NCBI RefSeq assembly: GCF_001913155.1 | Contig: NZ_CP018760.1 | Location: 3,472,001-3,536,000, forward strand | Direction of reading: 5' to 3' | Origin: Maribacter hydrothermalis | GTDB taxonomy: Bacteria; Bacteroidota; Bacteroidia; Flavobacteriales; Flavobacteriaceae | Length of the DNA: 64,000 nt | Shown: piece after piece, positions 8,764-18,469 of the stretch | Numbering within the stretch: the first letter of the stretch is position 1 | How the letters are laid out: each line of letters starts with the position of its first letter | Notes under the pieces: generated by a model | The model's input: only the letters and a program-made list of their open reading frames with translations | Databases searched by the model: none | What the model was told of the DNA's origin: nothing | Program-made: the position numbers and the translations under genes

Positions 8764-9420
8764 TTATCTAAGTAAATATTTAAGGGAGAAGTTTTTCTTT
8801 TCCTTTAAACGAGAAATAATTTTTAAAAAGGCGATTGCTGTAATGTAGGCGTCGCCCAATGCAGTGTGTCTATCTTTTCTAGAGATGGAAAATTTCTCTG
8901 CTAATTCATCTAATGTATAATTTGATTTTGGCTGTAACAAATAAGATTTAATGAGTGTTTTCTTATAAATAATCCCTGTATCCAATACAGTGTTTTTAAG
9001 TTTAGGTAAACCATGTCTCTCTAGAGCTCTATTTAACATACCTATATCGAATCCTGCATGGTGCGCAACTATAATGGCATTGCCAACATAGTCTAAAAAC
9101 TGTTCAAGAGCCAAAATTTCACTGATACATTTTCGATTTCCATTTTTTAAAAGTCCGTGAACATGAACAGTATCTTTATTAAACTTTTCTTGCTTTAAAT
9201 AAATTTCAAAAACCTCTTGAACTGAAATGGTTTCGTTTTTGATTTTTACAGCGCCAATAGAGAGTATACGGTCATCTTCAAAACTAAAGCCTGTTGTTTC
9301 AGTATCCAAAACTACAAAAGTTAATTCGTTAAAATTTTTGCTTTTTGCGTCCTTGAAAAGGTTCTCATAGGTTTTCCAATAGTCAGGTAGAATTTTAGGT
9401 GTTCTTTTAAATAGTCCCAT
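8764..9420 (-). CDS. 3'-5' exonuclease of the DnaQ/PolC (DEDDh) family
   Basis: The 218-residue protein contains all motifs of a DEDDh exonuclease: VLDTETTG with D39 and E41 (Exo I), HAGFDIGML with D125 (Exo II), and DRHTALGDA with H185 and D190 (Exo III). The fold matches the epsilon subunit of DNA polymerase III, but the N-terminal 30 residues are different and no epsilon-specific clamp or polymerase contacts can be recognised. Its start overlaps the stop of the upstream cNMP/CBS/DUF294 gene by one base (TAATG), so the two are translationally coupled. This suggests a shared role, perhaps in nucleotide-linked signalling. It could also be a repair exonuclease. Confidence 0.9.
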   Translation of the reverse strand: MGLFKRTPKILPDYWKTYENLFKDAKSKNFNELTFVVLDTETTGFSFEDDRILSIGAVKIKNETISVQEVFEIYLKQEKFNKDTVHVHGLLKNGNRKCISEILALEQFLDYVGNAIIVAHHAGFDIGMLNRALERHGLPKLKNTVLDTGIIYKKTLIKSYLLQPKSNYTLDELAEKFSISRKDRHTALGDAYITAIAFLKIISRLKEKKNFSLKYLLR

Positions 9421-11339
9421 TATCCTAAAATACTAGTCACCTTAAATCGAAGTGTAATCAATTCTTGAATTTCCTTAATAGCATTAAAAGTGCGTTTCAA
9501 TTTCATTTTTTCTTGTTTGCTCAATTGATCTAGTTTAATAAATCTTCCCGAATCATGATTAGCTAATCCTTGTCGCGTTCTAAATTTCAATAATGCCTTT
9601 GTAGCATAGGAGCAAGCCAAATACAACTCTTGGTTGTTGGGCTCAAGTTCCGCTAGCTTTTCATAGCGTTCCCAAGTGTTGCTAATTGCCTTAACGGAAT
9701 GCGATAATATCAAAACACGTGCAGCATCTATCAACGGCCTTAAGGCTCTGCTTTTTAAATCGAATGAATCCTTATGTTGCCCATCTTGTTCAACAACAAA
9801 TTGTCTAAAGAAACCCGTGGGTGACGGACTTTGAAGTGCTCCGTTTGCCAAATGAACTAGAAAAATAGGATATTTCTCAACGGTTTTAAAAATATGGTCA
9901 GACATGTTGTCAAGTAAACTCCGCTCTCCAAAAGCTAAGCTATAATCAAAAAAAATGGAGGACATTAAAACCTCGTTCGGACCTGGATTACTGATCCAAT
10001 AAGAAAGTTTATTTTTCCATTCCTGTAAGCTTAAACACCATTTTGGGTTAGAAGCCATCATGTCTGCAGGGCAGTACTCATATCCTATAATATTTAATCC
10101 TTTGGTTATATGTTTGGAAAGCTTAAGAAAATAAGTGGTGGTCTTAGGTAAATCTTCTTCAGGTACATCTTCAAAAACCAAAGCATTATCTTGGTCTGTG
10201 TGTAACAGTTGTTCACTTCTACCTTGGCTACCTAATGCAAGCCATGCAAATTTAACGGGTGGGGGCGTATCCATCTTTGCAATGGAAATTTCTATTACCT
10301 GCTTAATACATGTATCATTCAGTTCAGAAATTATCTTGGCAATTAAGCCTAAAGGAATGTTTTGTTCTAAGTATCCGGTTAAAAGTACCATCACACTCTT
10401 TCTAATCTGCTTTATTTTCTTAATACGAGAGGTGCGTTTAATTGCTTTTACTAATACGGCAGGGTTGTCGCCTAGGGAAACCATTACATCGTGCTTTGAT
10501 AAAATACCTAATGCAGGAGAATTAGGCGTACCGTCTTCCGTGATGACTAAATGACTAATGTTGCTTTTCATCATTGCCATTTGAGCTTGGGTAATCGTCA
10601 GATTTTTTGGATACGTAATTACCGGTGTGGTCATTATAGATTTCACCGAAGCTGTTATCGGCTGCTCACCCGATATTACTTTATTTCTGAAATCTTTATC
10701 GGTAATAATGCCAACGGGTAAATCTTTACTGGTTACCAATAATGAGCCGATTTTCTTTTTAGACATGATGTCGGCAGCCTTTTTAATGGTAGTTCTCGTA
10801 GAACAAGAAACCAATTTTTTTGAATAGCTGGCTAATTGCAGATCTGGTAGTACCACTTCTTTTGTAACCTTTTCTTCAACTTCGTTGTCATAAAGTTGCC
10901 CTTTTTGATTTTTTGCATATGGATTACGGGTGTTGGAGGCAAAACTCTCCATCAAGAAAATAGTTACTTGGTCATTCTGTTTAGCAATAGGTTTAAATAT
11001 ATCGATAGGAATTCCGTAGAGAATACATTCTTCATGTGCTCTAGCTTCTAACTTATAATTTTCATTGGCAAAAAGCGGGCGTAATCCGAATATATCTCCT
11101 TCATCACAATAGTCAATGATATTAGAACTACTTCGATTAGTAAGGGAAACAGCTCCCTTATGTACCAAATAAAAGTGTGAATGTTGATTCTCATCAACCG
11201 AAAATATGACACTATTCTTTTCTTTATAGACAATTAGAACCTCTTCGGATAAAGCATGTAAGGACTTGGAGTCAAGAATATTAAAAGGGGGGAAGTTTTT
11301 AATAAAATCTGCAACTCTTTCAGAAATAAGGTTTTTCAT
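9420..11339 (-). CDS. cNMP-binding / CBS-pair / DUF294 nucleotidyltransferase-like protein
   Basis: The 639-residue cytosolic protein carries a cyclic-nucleotide-binding fold at about residues 15-130 and a tandem CBS pair at about 165-295 (TIKKAADIMSKKKIGSLLV, then ITQAQMAMMKSNISHLVI). A GlnD-like DUF294 nucleotidyltransferase domain follows, with LALGSQGRSEQ and HTDQDNALVF at 368-388 (the G-S-x9-D-x-D catalytic pattern is intact), and then a DUF294 C-terminal helical domain. Such proteins are thought to sense nucleotides and modify or bind a partner, but the substrate is unknown. It is coupled to the DEDDh exonuclease by a 1-base overlap. In other bacteria this pair is often found near acetate-utilisation genes; none are seen here. 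Confidence 0.9.
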   Translation of the reverse strand: MKNLISERVADFIKNFPPFNILDSKSLHALSEEVLIVYKEKNSVIFSVDENQHSHFYLVHKGAVSLTNRSSSNIIDYCDEGDIFGLRPLFANENYKLEARAHEECILYGIPIDIFKPIAKQNDQVTIFLMESFASNTRNPYAKNQKGQLYDNEVEEKVTKEVVLPDLQLASYSKKLVSCSTRTTIKKAADIMSKKKIGSLLVTSKDLPVGIITDKDFRNKVISGEQPITASVKSIMTTPVITYPKNLTITQAQMAMMKSNISHLVITEDGTPNSPALGILSKHDVMVSLGDNPAVLVKAIKRTSRIKKIKQIRKSVMVLLTGYLEQNIPLGLIAKIISELNDTCIKQVIEISIAKMDTPPPVKFAWLALGSQGRSEQLLHTDQDNALVFEDVPEEDLPKTTTYFLKLSKHITKGLNIIGYEYCPADMMASNPKWCLSLQEWKNKLSYWISNPGPNEVLMSSIFFDYSLAFGERSLLDNMSDHIFKTVEKYPIFLVHLANGALQSPSPTGFFRQFVVEQDGQHKDSFDLKSRALRPLIDAARVLILSHSVKAISNTWERYEKLAELEPNNQELYLACSYATKALLKFRTRQGLANHDSGRFIKLDQLSKQEKMKLKRTFNAIKEIQELITLRFKVTSILG

Positions 11340-11417
11340 ATATTAAAGTTAGAAGAATTTATATAAAAAAATAATGAGAACCTTTTGGTTTAAAAGAATT
11401 TTAATGCGTTTATAAAA

Positions 11418-12848
11418 CTAGCAATCACTTAAAAATACGCCAACCGCTAAACCACCTTCTGATGTTTCTTTATACTTAGAACTCATATCTTTTGCAGTTT
11501 CCCACATGGTTTGTACCACCTTATCTAACGGTACTTTTGCAGCCGATGGGTCAGAGCCTAAAGCTAATTCTGCCGCATTAATTGCTTTTATAGCACCCAT
11601 GGAGTTTCGTTCTATGCATGGTATCTGTACCAACCCACCTATGGGATCACATGTTAAGCCTAAATGATGTTCCATAGCAATTTCTGCAGCCATTAAAACT
11701 TGCTCAGGAGAACCACCTAGTAGTTCGGTAAGTGCACCTGCCGCCATTGCTGAAGAAACACCTATCTCTGCTTGACAACCACCCATTGCTGCTGATATAG
11801 TAGCTCCTTTTTTAAAGATACTTCCAATTTCACCTGCTACTAATAGAAACTGTTTTACATGTTCAAAATTCCCAGCATGGTTTTCTATTACCATGTAATA
11901 CATTAAAACTGCCGGTATTACTCCGGCACTACCATTTGTAGGTGCGGTAACTACACGGCCTAATGAGGCGTTTACTTCATTTACACTTAGTGCAAAGCAG
12001 CTTACCCATTGTAAAATTTGTCTAAACTTTACCTCTGTCTGTCGTATACTTTGTAGCCATTCTTCCGGGGTAGAGTAGGGAAGGTCGCTTTTAAGCTTGT
12101 TGTGCATTTCAAAGGCCCTACGTTTTACATTGAGGCCTCCAGGTAATGTGCCTTCGGTATGACAGCCGGTATACATGCATTCTAACATTGTATTCCAAAT
12201 ACGATTTAGTTGGTAGTCAATTTCTTCATTGCTACGTAACGATTTTTCATTTTCAAGAACAATATCCGAGATTTTTAAATCTTCTTTCTTACAATATTCA
12301 AGTAATTCGGTTCCCTTTTGAATAGGGTATGGGAATTTGTTAAACATGTCAACTTTACGTTTGGCATTTTTACGCTCCTCACTTATGACAAACCCGCCAC
12401 CTATAGAATAATACGTTTTAGAAATTTTTCTGCCAGATTTTAGTATTGCCTGAAACTTTATACCGTTAGCATGAAATGGTAGAAATTTTCTATTAAATAC
12501 AATATTTTTTTTAGGGTCAAATACAATTTTGTATTTACCATTAAGCTTCAATATGTTATTGTCTTTAATACCAGTTATTAATGGGTCAATGTCTGCAATT
12601 GGTATTTGTTCGGGATCAGCACCTAAAAGTCCGAGCATAACCGCATAGTCAGTGGCATGGCCTTTACCAGTTAAAGATAAGGAACCGTATAGGTGAACTT
12701 CTACTTCTTCTACCTTTTCAAGATTTCCTCTAGAGTCAAGACGAGCCAACCATCTTTCAGCAGCACGCCAAGGACCAAGTGTATGGGAGCTAGAAGGGCC
12801 CACACCTATTTTTAGCATATCGAATACACTTATACTTTCTATTTCCAA
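11418..12848 (-). CDS. sdaA: L-serine ammonia-lyase, iron-sulfur type (TTG start)
   Basis: Single-chain L-serine dehydratase, which converts serine to pyruvate and ammonia using a [4Fe-4S] cluster. The 476-residue protein has the beta domain at the N-terminus ([27 protein letters not shown]) and the alpha domain at the C-terminus. Candidate cluster cysteines are in GCQAEIG and [36 protein letters not shown] and [12 protein letters not shown] are also conserved. The first codon is TTG at 12848; the next in-frame ATG (MLKIG) would cut into the conserved N-terminal motif. It is divergent from dnaK across a gap of about 180 bases. Confidence 0.95.
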   Translation of the reverse strand: MEIESISVFDMLKIGVGPSSSHTLGPWRAAERWLARLDSRGNLEKVEEVEVHLYGSLSLTGKGHATDYAVMLGLLGADPEQIPIADIDPLITGIKDNNILKLNGKYKIVFDPKKNIVFNRKFLPFHANGIKFQAILKSGRKISKTYYSIGGGFVISEERKNAKRKVDMFNKFPYPIQKGTELLEYCKKEDLKISDIVLENEKSLRSNEEIDYQLNRIWNTMLECMYTGCHTEGTLPGGLNVKRRAFEMHNKLKSDLPYSTPEEWLQSIRQTEVKFRQILQWVSCFALSVNEVNASLGRVVTAPTNGSAGVIPAVLMYYMVIENHAGNFEHVKQFLLVAGEIGSIFKKGATISAAMGGCQAEIGVSSAMAAGALTELLGGSPEQVLMAAEIAMEHHLGLTCDPIGGLVQIPCIERNSMGAIKAINAAELALGSDPSAAKVPLDKVVQTMWETAKDMSSKYKETSEGGLAVGVFLSDC

Positions 12849-13029
12849 AACGTCTTAATTTTATAAGCTAAGGTACAATGTTTCGGCAACCTTTTACTAT
12901 ACTAAATTGGCATATTTATTTAGGACTAAACGATATTAGTGACATCATGTCAGTTTTTTTGGCTTGGCATATTGTTTGTCAATTACTAATCGATTGTAAA
13001 ATAAAGCACTTAATTTAAAAACATATAAA

Positions 13030-14934
13030 ATGAGTAAGATTATAGGAATAGATTTGGGTACTACCAACTCCTGTGTTTCAGTAATGGAAGGTAATGAACC
13101 AGTAGTAATTCCAAATGCAGAAGGAAAAAGAACAACTCCGTCTGTTATCGCTTTTGTTGAAGGCGGTGAAATTAAAGTTGGTGATCCAGCAAAAAGGCAA
13201 GCAGTGACAAACCCTAACAAAACCATTTATTCTATTAAAAGGTTTATGGGCAATAAATATTCAGAATCTAGTAAAGAGGCTGGTAGAGTACCTTACAAAG
13301 TAGTTAAAGGTGATAATGATACACCAAGAGTTGATATCGATGACCGTTTGTATTCTCCACAAGAATTGTCAGCAATGATTCTTCAGAAAATGAAGAAGAC
13401 TGCTGAAGATTATTTGGGTCAAGAAGTAACTCGTGCAGTAATTACTGTACCTGCTTACTTTAATGACGCGCAAAGACAAGCTACGAAAGAAGCTGGTGAA
13501 ATTGCAGGTTTAACTGTAGAGCGTATTATTAACGAACCTACCGCGGCATCTTTAGCATACGGTATGGATAAAAAAGATACTGATCAAAAAATAGTTGTTT
13601 TTGACTTTGGTGGTGGTACGCATGATGTATCTATCCTTGAGTTGGGTGATGGCGTTTTTGAAGTATTGGCTACCGATGGTGACACTCACTTGGGTGGTGA
13701 TGATGTGGATCAAAAAATTATTGACTGGTTAGCCGAAGAGTTCAAGTCTGAAGAAGATATGGACCTTAGAAAAGATTCAATGGCTCTGCAACGTTTACGT
13801 GAGGCAGCTGAAAAAGCTAAAATTGAATTGTCATCTTCCGCACAAACAGAAATTAACTTACCATATGTTACAGCTACTGCTTCTGGACCTAAGCATTTGG
13901 TGAGAACATTAACGAGATCAAAGTTTGAGCAATTAATTGCCGATTTGGTAAAAAGAACGATAGAGCCTTGTGAGACTGCTATGAAAGCAGCAGGACTTTC
14001 TAAGAGTGATATCGATGAAATTATCTTAGTTGGTGGTTCTACTAGAATACCTGCAGTACAAGAAGCTGTTGAAAAATTCTTTGGTAAGAAACCTTCTAAA
14101 GGCGTAAACCCAGATGAGGTAGTCGCTGTTGGTGCCGCAATCCAAGGTGGTGTTTTAACTGGTGATGTAAAAGATGTATTATTATTAGATGTTACCCCGC
14201 TTTCATTAGGTATTGAAACTATGGGTAGTGTAATGACTAAATTAATTGAGTCTAATACTACGATACCAACTAAAAAGTCTCAGGTATTCTCTACTGCTGC
14301 TGATAACCAACCCTCAGTTGAAATTCACGTATTGCAAGGTGAAAGACCAATGGCAAACGATAACAAAACAATTGGTAGATTCCATTTAGATGGTATTCCA
14401 CCAGCGAAGAGAGGTACTCCTCAAATCGAGGTTACTTTTGATATTGATGCTAACGGTATTATAAAAGTTTCTGCAACTGATAAGGCTACGAACAAAACTC
14501 AGGATATTCGTATCGAAGCTTCTTCTGGTTTAACGGAGGAAGAAATTAAAAAGATGAAAGCTGAAGCAGAAGCAAATGCTGAATCTGATAAAAAAGCAAA
14601 AGAAACTGCGGACAAATTGAATGAAGCAGACGGAATGATTTTCCAAACGGAATCTCAGTTAACTGAATTTGGCGATAAATTATCCGATGATAAGAAAAAA
14701 CCAATTGAAGATGCCTTAGCAGAATTGAAAGCGGCTTATGAAACCAAGGATATCGCAGTAATTACTCCAGCTTTAGATAAAATCAATGAAGCGTGGAAAG
14801 TTGCATCCGAAGAAATGTACAAAGCACAAGCTGATGCTCAAGGTGGCGGTGCTCCTCAAGGAGAGCCAACTGCAAACGGTGCTGCTTCAGAAGGTGATAA
14901 TGTTGAAGACGTAGACTTCGAAGAAGTTAAGTAG
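13030..14934 (+). CDS. dnaK: Molecular chaperone DnaK (Hsp70)
   Basis: ATP-dependent chaperone that folds nascent and stressed proteins with DnaJ and GrpE. The 634 residues show the phosphate-1 loop [10 protein letters not shown] near the start, [14 protein letters not shown], phosphate-2 [11 protein letters not shown], the adenosine motif [13 protein letters not shown], a linker [15 protein letters not shown], the substrate domain and a helical lid ending in EDVDFEEVK. In the phosphate-2 motif the usual aspartate-valine is preceded by histidine (GGGTHDVS), as in many Bacteroidetes. dnaJ and grpE are not adjacent. Codon use is that of a highly expressed gene. No CIRCE element was seen upstream. 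A partly duplicated 3' end lies immediately downstream (see 14911-14981). Confidence 0.98.
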   Translation: MSKIIGIDLGTTNSCVSVMEGNEPVVIPNAEGKRTTPSVIAFVEGGEIKVGDPAKRQAVTNPNKTIYSIKRFMGNKYSESSKEAGRVPYKVVKGDNDTPRVDIDDRLYSPQELSAMILQKMKKTAEDYLGQEVTRAVITVPAYFNDAQRQATKEAGEIAGLTVERIINEPTAASLAYGMDKKDTDQKIVVFDFGGGTHDVSILELGDGVFEVLATDGDTHLGGDDVDQKIIDWLAEEFKSEEDMDLRKDSMALQRLREAAEKAKIELSSSAQTEINLPYVTATASGPKHLVRTLTRSKFEQLIADLVKRTIEPCETAMKAAGLSKSDIDEIILVGGSTRIPAVQEAVEKFFGKKPSKGVNPDEVVAVGAAIQGGVLTGDVKDVLLLDVTPLSLGIETMGSVMTKLIESNTTIPTKKSQVFSTAADNQPSVEIHVLQGERPMANDNKTIGRFHLDGIPPAKRGTPQIEVTFDIDANGIIKVSATDKATNKTQDIRIEASSGLTEEEIKKMKAEAEANAESDKKAKETADKLNEADGMIFQTESQLTEFGDKLSDDKKKPIEDALAELKAAYETKDIAVITPALDKINEAWKVASEEMYKAQADAQGGGAPQGEPTANGAASEGDNVEDVDFEEVK

Positions 14935-14981
14935 CCTGTCTTGAGCGAAGTCGAAAGGTAGACTTCGAAGAGGTTAAATAA
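14911..14981 (+). repeat. Duplicated dnaK 3' end flanking a 23-bp repeat element
   Basis: The last 24 bases of dnaK (14911-14934, encoding VDFEEVK and stop) recur at 14958-14981 at 21 of 24 positions. All three differences fall at third codon positions (GAA/GAG, AAG/AAA, TAG/TAA). The two copies are separated by CCTGTCTTGAGCGAAGTCG plus AAAG (14935-14957), which resembles a short intergenic repeat often seen in flavobacterial genomes. The second copy is beyond the stop and not in frame. Confidence 0.8.
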
Positions 14982-15001
14982 TATAACTATAAGTTATTAT
15001 A

Positions 15002-15031
15002 AAAAAGGGACGGAATTTACCGTCCCTTTTT
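15002..15031 (+). terminator. dnaK intrinsic terminator
   Basis: A perfect 12-bp stem (15002-15013 with 15020-15031, core GGGACGG/CCGTCCC) has a 6-base loop and T-rich tail. It lies just beyond the duplicated dnaK end. Confidence 0.85.
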
Positions 15032-15069
15032 ACTTTTATAGTAATTTTTTAAATCCCAGTATTATAAAG

Positions 15070-15077
15070 TAATTTTG
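15070..15077 (+). promoter_or_regulatory. -7 box (TAATTTTG) 12 bases before the ATG at 15082; probable leaderless start
   Basis: TAATTTTG begins 12 bases before the ATG. With the usual position of this box, transcription would begin at or within a base or two of the start codon. Confidence 0.55.
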
Positions 15078-15081
15078 CATC

Positions 15082-16005
15082 ATGAATAAAAAATACCTAC
15101 TTGTTATTTTATTGGTACCTATGATTTCTATTTTGAAAGGGCAAGAAATTCAGATTTTTACGCGGGCAGATTTTGACCTAAAAGAAAATGTAAAATTTTG
15201 TTTAGTAAGTACGGATTATGGTAAAGAAGAATATGATTTTAATAAAAAAGGGTTACTAACCAAATCAGTAACAAGATACAATGCTACCGATTATGATGTG
15301 GTTTATTATAAATACCTAAATGGCGAATTAGCGGAAAAACGTTCAGAATCTTATCGAAATAATGCATTTGACCCTAGCACTTCTATAGCTCACTTTTACC
15401 AGATTGATTCTACAGAAAATGTAAAAATACAAGAGCGTATATTTTCTTATGACAAAGAGTTTTTAGATGAATATGTTTATGAATATGACAAATCTGGAGA
15501 TTTAACAAGTATTAGAAGAACAAACAATGATGGTATTGACGTTACATTGGTTGAGCATAAAAAATTTAAGGGAGAGTACACAATAACTTATTTGTTAAAT
15601 GGAGCGCCGCTAAAATCTATTCGTACTTCTACACTTAAACCCAAAAATAAGCCAGAACAGAAAATAGTTTTAACTAAAGAGTTTTTAAAGGGAGAAGCGA
15701 ATTATGCCTTTGAAGAAGTATTTAGTTCAAATGGCCGTTTAATGGCACAGCAAGAATTTGAATACAATACAGCTAATGAAAAGTTTGAGCCTACTGTAAG
15801 AACCACTTACATGTATGATGAAAATGACATGTTAGTTGCTGAAATTGCAAAAACTAAACTAGAGACTACAAAAAAAGAATATATCTATCAATACGACCAA
15901 GAAGGTAAGGGCAATTGGATAAAGCAAATTGTTACTCCAGATAACACCTATACTACAAGAAAAATCACCTATTACCCTAAAGAGACAATTGTAGTTGAGG
16001 ATTAA
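15082..16005 (+). CDS. Exported protein of unknown function with YD-repeat-like beta strands
   Basis: The family was not recognised. The 307-residue protein has a signal peptide (hydrophobic residues 5-18, MNKKYLLVILLVPMISILKG, then Q). The mature part is built of short tyrosine/aspartate-rich strands such as YDFNKKGLLTKS, YEYDKSGDLTSIRR, FEYNTANEKFEP and MYDENDMLVAE, spaced roughly like the YD/RHS-type beta repeats of secreted bacterial proteins. It should therefore be an extended beta structure in the periplasm or on the outer membrane. It stands alone behind the dnaK terminator with its own promoter box. The 211 bases after it (16006-16216) show no gene or clear hairpin. Confidence 0.8.
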   Translation: MNKKYLLVILLVPMISILKGQEIQIFTRADFDLKENVKFCLVSTDYGKEEYDFNKKGLLTKSVTRYNATDYDVVYYKYLNGELAEKRSESYRNNAFDPSTSIAHFYQIDSTENVKIQERIFSYDKEFLDEYVYEYDKSGDLTSIRRTNNDGIDVTLVEHKKFKGEYTITYLLNGAPLKSIRTSTLKPKNKPEQKIVLTKEFLKGEANYAFEEVFSSNGRLMAQQEFEYNTANEKFEPTVRTTYMYDENDMLVAEIAKTKLETTKKEYIYQYDQEGKGNWIKQIVTPDNTYTTRKITYYPKETIVVED

Positions 16006-16216
16006 TTTTAATTAGTATTAGCTATCCATTTTTTTGAGTAAGCCATAACATAACTGTAAGTGCTTGTTTTAAACTATTTAATAAATAATATGTACTTTAC
16101 GTATTATAATTTCTAATATACAGCCAATTTTTCTGATGTCAATAGCTTTTAAATATTCTAGGGAAATCTCAACTTAGTTTTAGAACAAGCTGTTATTTCT
16201 ACTTTTGTATGTGTTA

Positions 16217-16855
16217 CTATAATTGATTTATGATCTCTTTTTTTACTTCGTGACCGCCTTCAAAACGTATTTGACGAACTTTATTCCCAAAAAGCATTTT
16301 TAATTTTTTACTTTCATCCACTAATCTGTCAGGCGTTAGATATTCATCTTGGTTACCTAGTATAGAAATAATTTCTGTACGATCACTTAAAAAACTGAAA
16401 TCCGACTTTTTCAATTCTTTTGGTAATCCACCGGCGTAAAGAATTAATTTTGCACATTCTAATTTGGAATAAGCTAAGTACCGCAATGCTATAGAAACAC
16501 CTTGAGAAAAACCAAAGAATACAATTTTGCAATGATCTGGCAAGTTTTCATTTTTTAAAACAGCATCTAAATAATTAAATAGATTTACTGTTTCCTGTAT
16601 TGTATTCTCTTTCGTTAACCAACTGGCCCCAACATGCTTGTACTCATTTTTTAAATAGTATTTAGATGGGGCTTGAGGGGCAATAATGTAATTTTCATTT
16701 TTAGGTAACTCGGTGAAATAGTTAAGGAAAAACCGACTTAAAAAACCTATTCCGTGAAAAACCACCCAAACTCGTTTAGTATCACGATTCAATTCATTTA
16801 AGGTATCATAGGTGTTGGTTGATTTATAAGAGATGTTTTTTATTTGGTTTTCCAT
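16217..16855 (-). CDS. Alpha/beta hydrolase, phospholipase/carboxylesterase-like
   Basis: The 212-residue cytosolic protein has an alpha/beta hydrolase core: VVFHGIG (oxyanion region), a nucleophile elbow GFSQG with the catalytic serine, aspartate in LGNQDEYLTP and histidine in GGHEVKK. The GFSQG elbow and small size fit the carboxylesterase/acyl-protein thioesterase group, so an ester or thioester of a small or lipid substrate is likely. It is divergent from the candidate menI gene, with about 64 bases between them, at the edge of the menaquinone cluster. MenH is also an alpha/beta hydrolase, but its typical elbow is GYSMGGR, so that assignment would be speculative. Confidence 0.85.
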   Translation of the reverse strand: MENQIKNISYKSTNTYDTLNELNRDTKRVWVVFHGIGFLSRFFLNYFTELPKNENYIIAPQAPSKYYLKNEYKHVGASWLTKENTIQETVNLFNYLDAVLKNENLPDHCKIVFFGFSQGVSIALRYLAYSKLECAKLILYAGGLPKELKKSDFSFLSDRTEIISILGNQDEYLTPDRLVDESKKLKMLFGNKVRQIRFEGGHEVKKEIINQL

Positions 16856-16919
16856 AGTTGTTACAAAGTTTTTGAGCTTTCCAGTTGGTAATGTAATGCT
16901 TAATTTTACAAAAAAAAGG

Positions 16920-17342
16920 ATGAACGACTACAAAGAAAAAATTCTAAAGATTTGTAACGAAACTTCTAAGAATACATTAATGGAGACCTTGGATATTGAG
17001 TACATTGATGTAGGAGAGGATTTTTTATTGGCTAAAATGCCGGTTACCCCAAAAGTACATCAGCCAGATGGAGTTTTGCATGGTGGTGCTACTGCGGCAT
17101 TGGCCGAGAGTGTGGGTAGTGCAGCATCTTATGTATTTTTAGACGGAAGTAAGTATTTTGTTAGAGGATTGGAAATTACGGCAAATCATGTTAAAAGTGT
17201 AAAAGAGGGCTTTGTATATGCTAAGGCAATTATTTTACACAAAGGTAGAACTACACAGTTATGGGAAATTAAAATTACCAATGAAGATGATCAATTGGTT
17301 TCACTTTGTAAATTAACTACAATTACATTACCTAAAAACTAA
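16920..17342 (+). CDS. menI: PaaI-type hotdog thioesterase, probable DHNA-CoA thioesterase (MenI)
   Basis: The 140-residue hotdog protein contains the HQPDGVLHGGATAALAESVGS motif of PaaI/YdiI thioesterases, with glutamate on the helix (LAES) as the catalytic residue. It ends one base before menF. In that context it most likely releases 1,4-dihydroxy-2-naphthoate from its CoA thioester in menaquinone synthesis; this function is inferred from position and family. The start is set at the ATG at 16920 (MNDYKEKILKI), preceded by an A-rich stretch. An upstream in-frame extension to 16833 would overlap the divergent hydrolase gene and has no family-like sequence. Confidence 0.85.
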   Translation: MNDYKEKILKICNETSKNTLMETLDIEYIDVGEDFLLAKMPVTPKVHQPDGVLHGGATAALAESVGSAASYVFLDGSKYFVRGLEITANHVKSVKEGFVYAKAIILHKGRTTQLWEIKITNEDDQLVSLCKLTTITLPKN

Positions 17343-17343
17343 C

Positions 17344-18465
17344 ATGGCACAAGAACTATTTAATCGTGCCGAAAATTGTTTTAAGCAGTTACCTTTTGTG
17401 TTATATAGAAAGCCCAATGAAAAAGAATTGGTTGGAGCCTTTCAAAATACCGATGAGGTTTTTAAAGTGAAGGACTTTACTGAATCTGGATTCGTTTTTG
17501 CTCCTTTCGATTTAAATTCTGATACCATTCTTATGAAAATGGACACTGTTTTGAAGGTTGCCTATACTACTAAAAATAAGGATATAGACACTGATATAGA
17601 TAGGAATACAACGCTAAATAACACCATTGAAAAGCCACGATATCTTGAGCTAATTTCAAATGCTATTAAAAAAATTAAACAAAACGATTTTAATAAAGTG
17701 GTACTATCACGAAAGATAGATTTAGAATGGAAGGAGGATTATTTTGATATGTATAATCGGTTATTAAATACATATGAAAAAGCCTTCTGTTATTTCTGGC
17801 ATCACCCAAAAATAGGAACTTGGATGGGAGCCACTCCAGAAATTTTAGTAAAAAGCAGTGGTACGCGATTTACTACTATGTCGTTAGCAGGAACTCAAAA
17901 ATCAATTGATTTAGAGGCTCCAAAATGGTCAGAAAAGGAATTGCATGAACAGCAATTGGTAACAGATTATATTTTTGAAACGTTAAAAGATAAAGTGGTA
18001 TCGCTAAGTAGTTCTAAACGAGAATCTATTAAAGCTGGTCAGCTTTGGCATTTGCGTACCGAGATGAAAGGATCTTTTGCACCCAATAAATTTGGTGAAA
18101 TACTCAGAGCACTTCATCCTACCCCTGCCGTATGTGGTAGTCCATTAGTAAAGGCTAAAAATTTTATTTTGGATAACGAAAACTATAACAGAACTTTCTA
18201 CACAGGTTTTTTAGGGGAACTGAACATAAAATCTGAACTGTCAAGAAATAAAAATCGAAAAAATCAGGAGAATAGCGCGTACAAAAGTATCGTGAAAACT
18301 TCTGAGCTTTTTGTAAACTTACGTTGTATGCAATTGGTAAATGATTTGGTATTTATTTATGTTGGAGGAGGAGTTACAAGTGATTCTAATCCAGAAAGTG
18401 AATGGGAAGAAACTGTATTAAAAAGCAATACAATGTATCGCGTTCTTAACGATAAATTGCACTAA
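17344..18465 (+). CDS. menF: Isochorismate synthase
   Basis: Converts chorismate to isochorismate, the first committed step of menaquinone synthesis. The 373-residue protein has the MST-family core in its C-terminal two thirds: FNKVVLSRKIDLEW with the base lysine, TWMGATPEILV, SLAGTQ, HEQQLVTDYI, HLRTEMKG, LHPTPAVCGSP and RTFYTGFLGE, plus the Mg-binding glutamates in PESEWEETVLKS. It starts one base after the menI stop, so it is cotranscribed with it. An entC-type siderophore role is possible in principle, but the adjacent menD settles the pathway. Confidence 0.95.
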   Translation: MAQELFNRAENCFKQLPFVLYRKPNEKELVGAFQNTDEVFKVKDFTESGFVFAPFDLNSDTILMKMDTVLKVAYTTKNKDIDTDIDRNTTLNNTIEKPRYLELISNAIKKIKQNDFNKVVLSRKIDLEWKEDYFDMYNRLLNTYEKAFCYFWHHPKIGTWMGATPEILVKSSGTRFTTMSLAGTQKSIDLEAPKWSEKELHEQQLVTDYIFETLKDKVVSLSSSKRESIKAGQLWHLRTEMKGSFAPNKFGEILRALHPTPAVCGSPLVKAKNFILDNENYNRTFYTGFLGELNIKSELSRNKNRKNQENSAYKSIVKTSELFVNLRCMQLVNDLVFIYVGGGVTSDSNPESEWEETVLKSNTMYRVLNDKLH

Positions 18466-18469
18466 GACT

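Noticed and set aside
12849..13029. CIRCE or sigma-32-like control of dnaK
   Set aside because: No TTAGCACTC-N9-GAGTGCTAA or similar inverted repeat is present; TATTGTTTG near 12970 is one base off the promoter consensus, so it was not listed.
16833..16919. Upstream extension of the hotdog thioesterase
   Set aside because: It overlaps the divergent hydrolase start and adds a sequence unlike the family.
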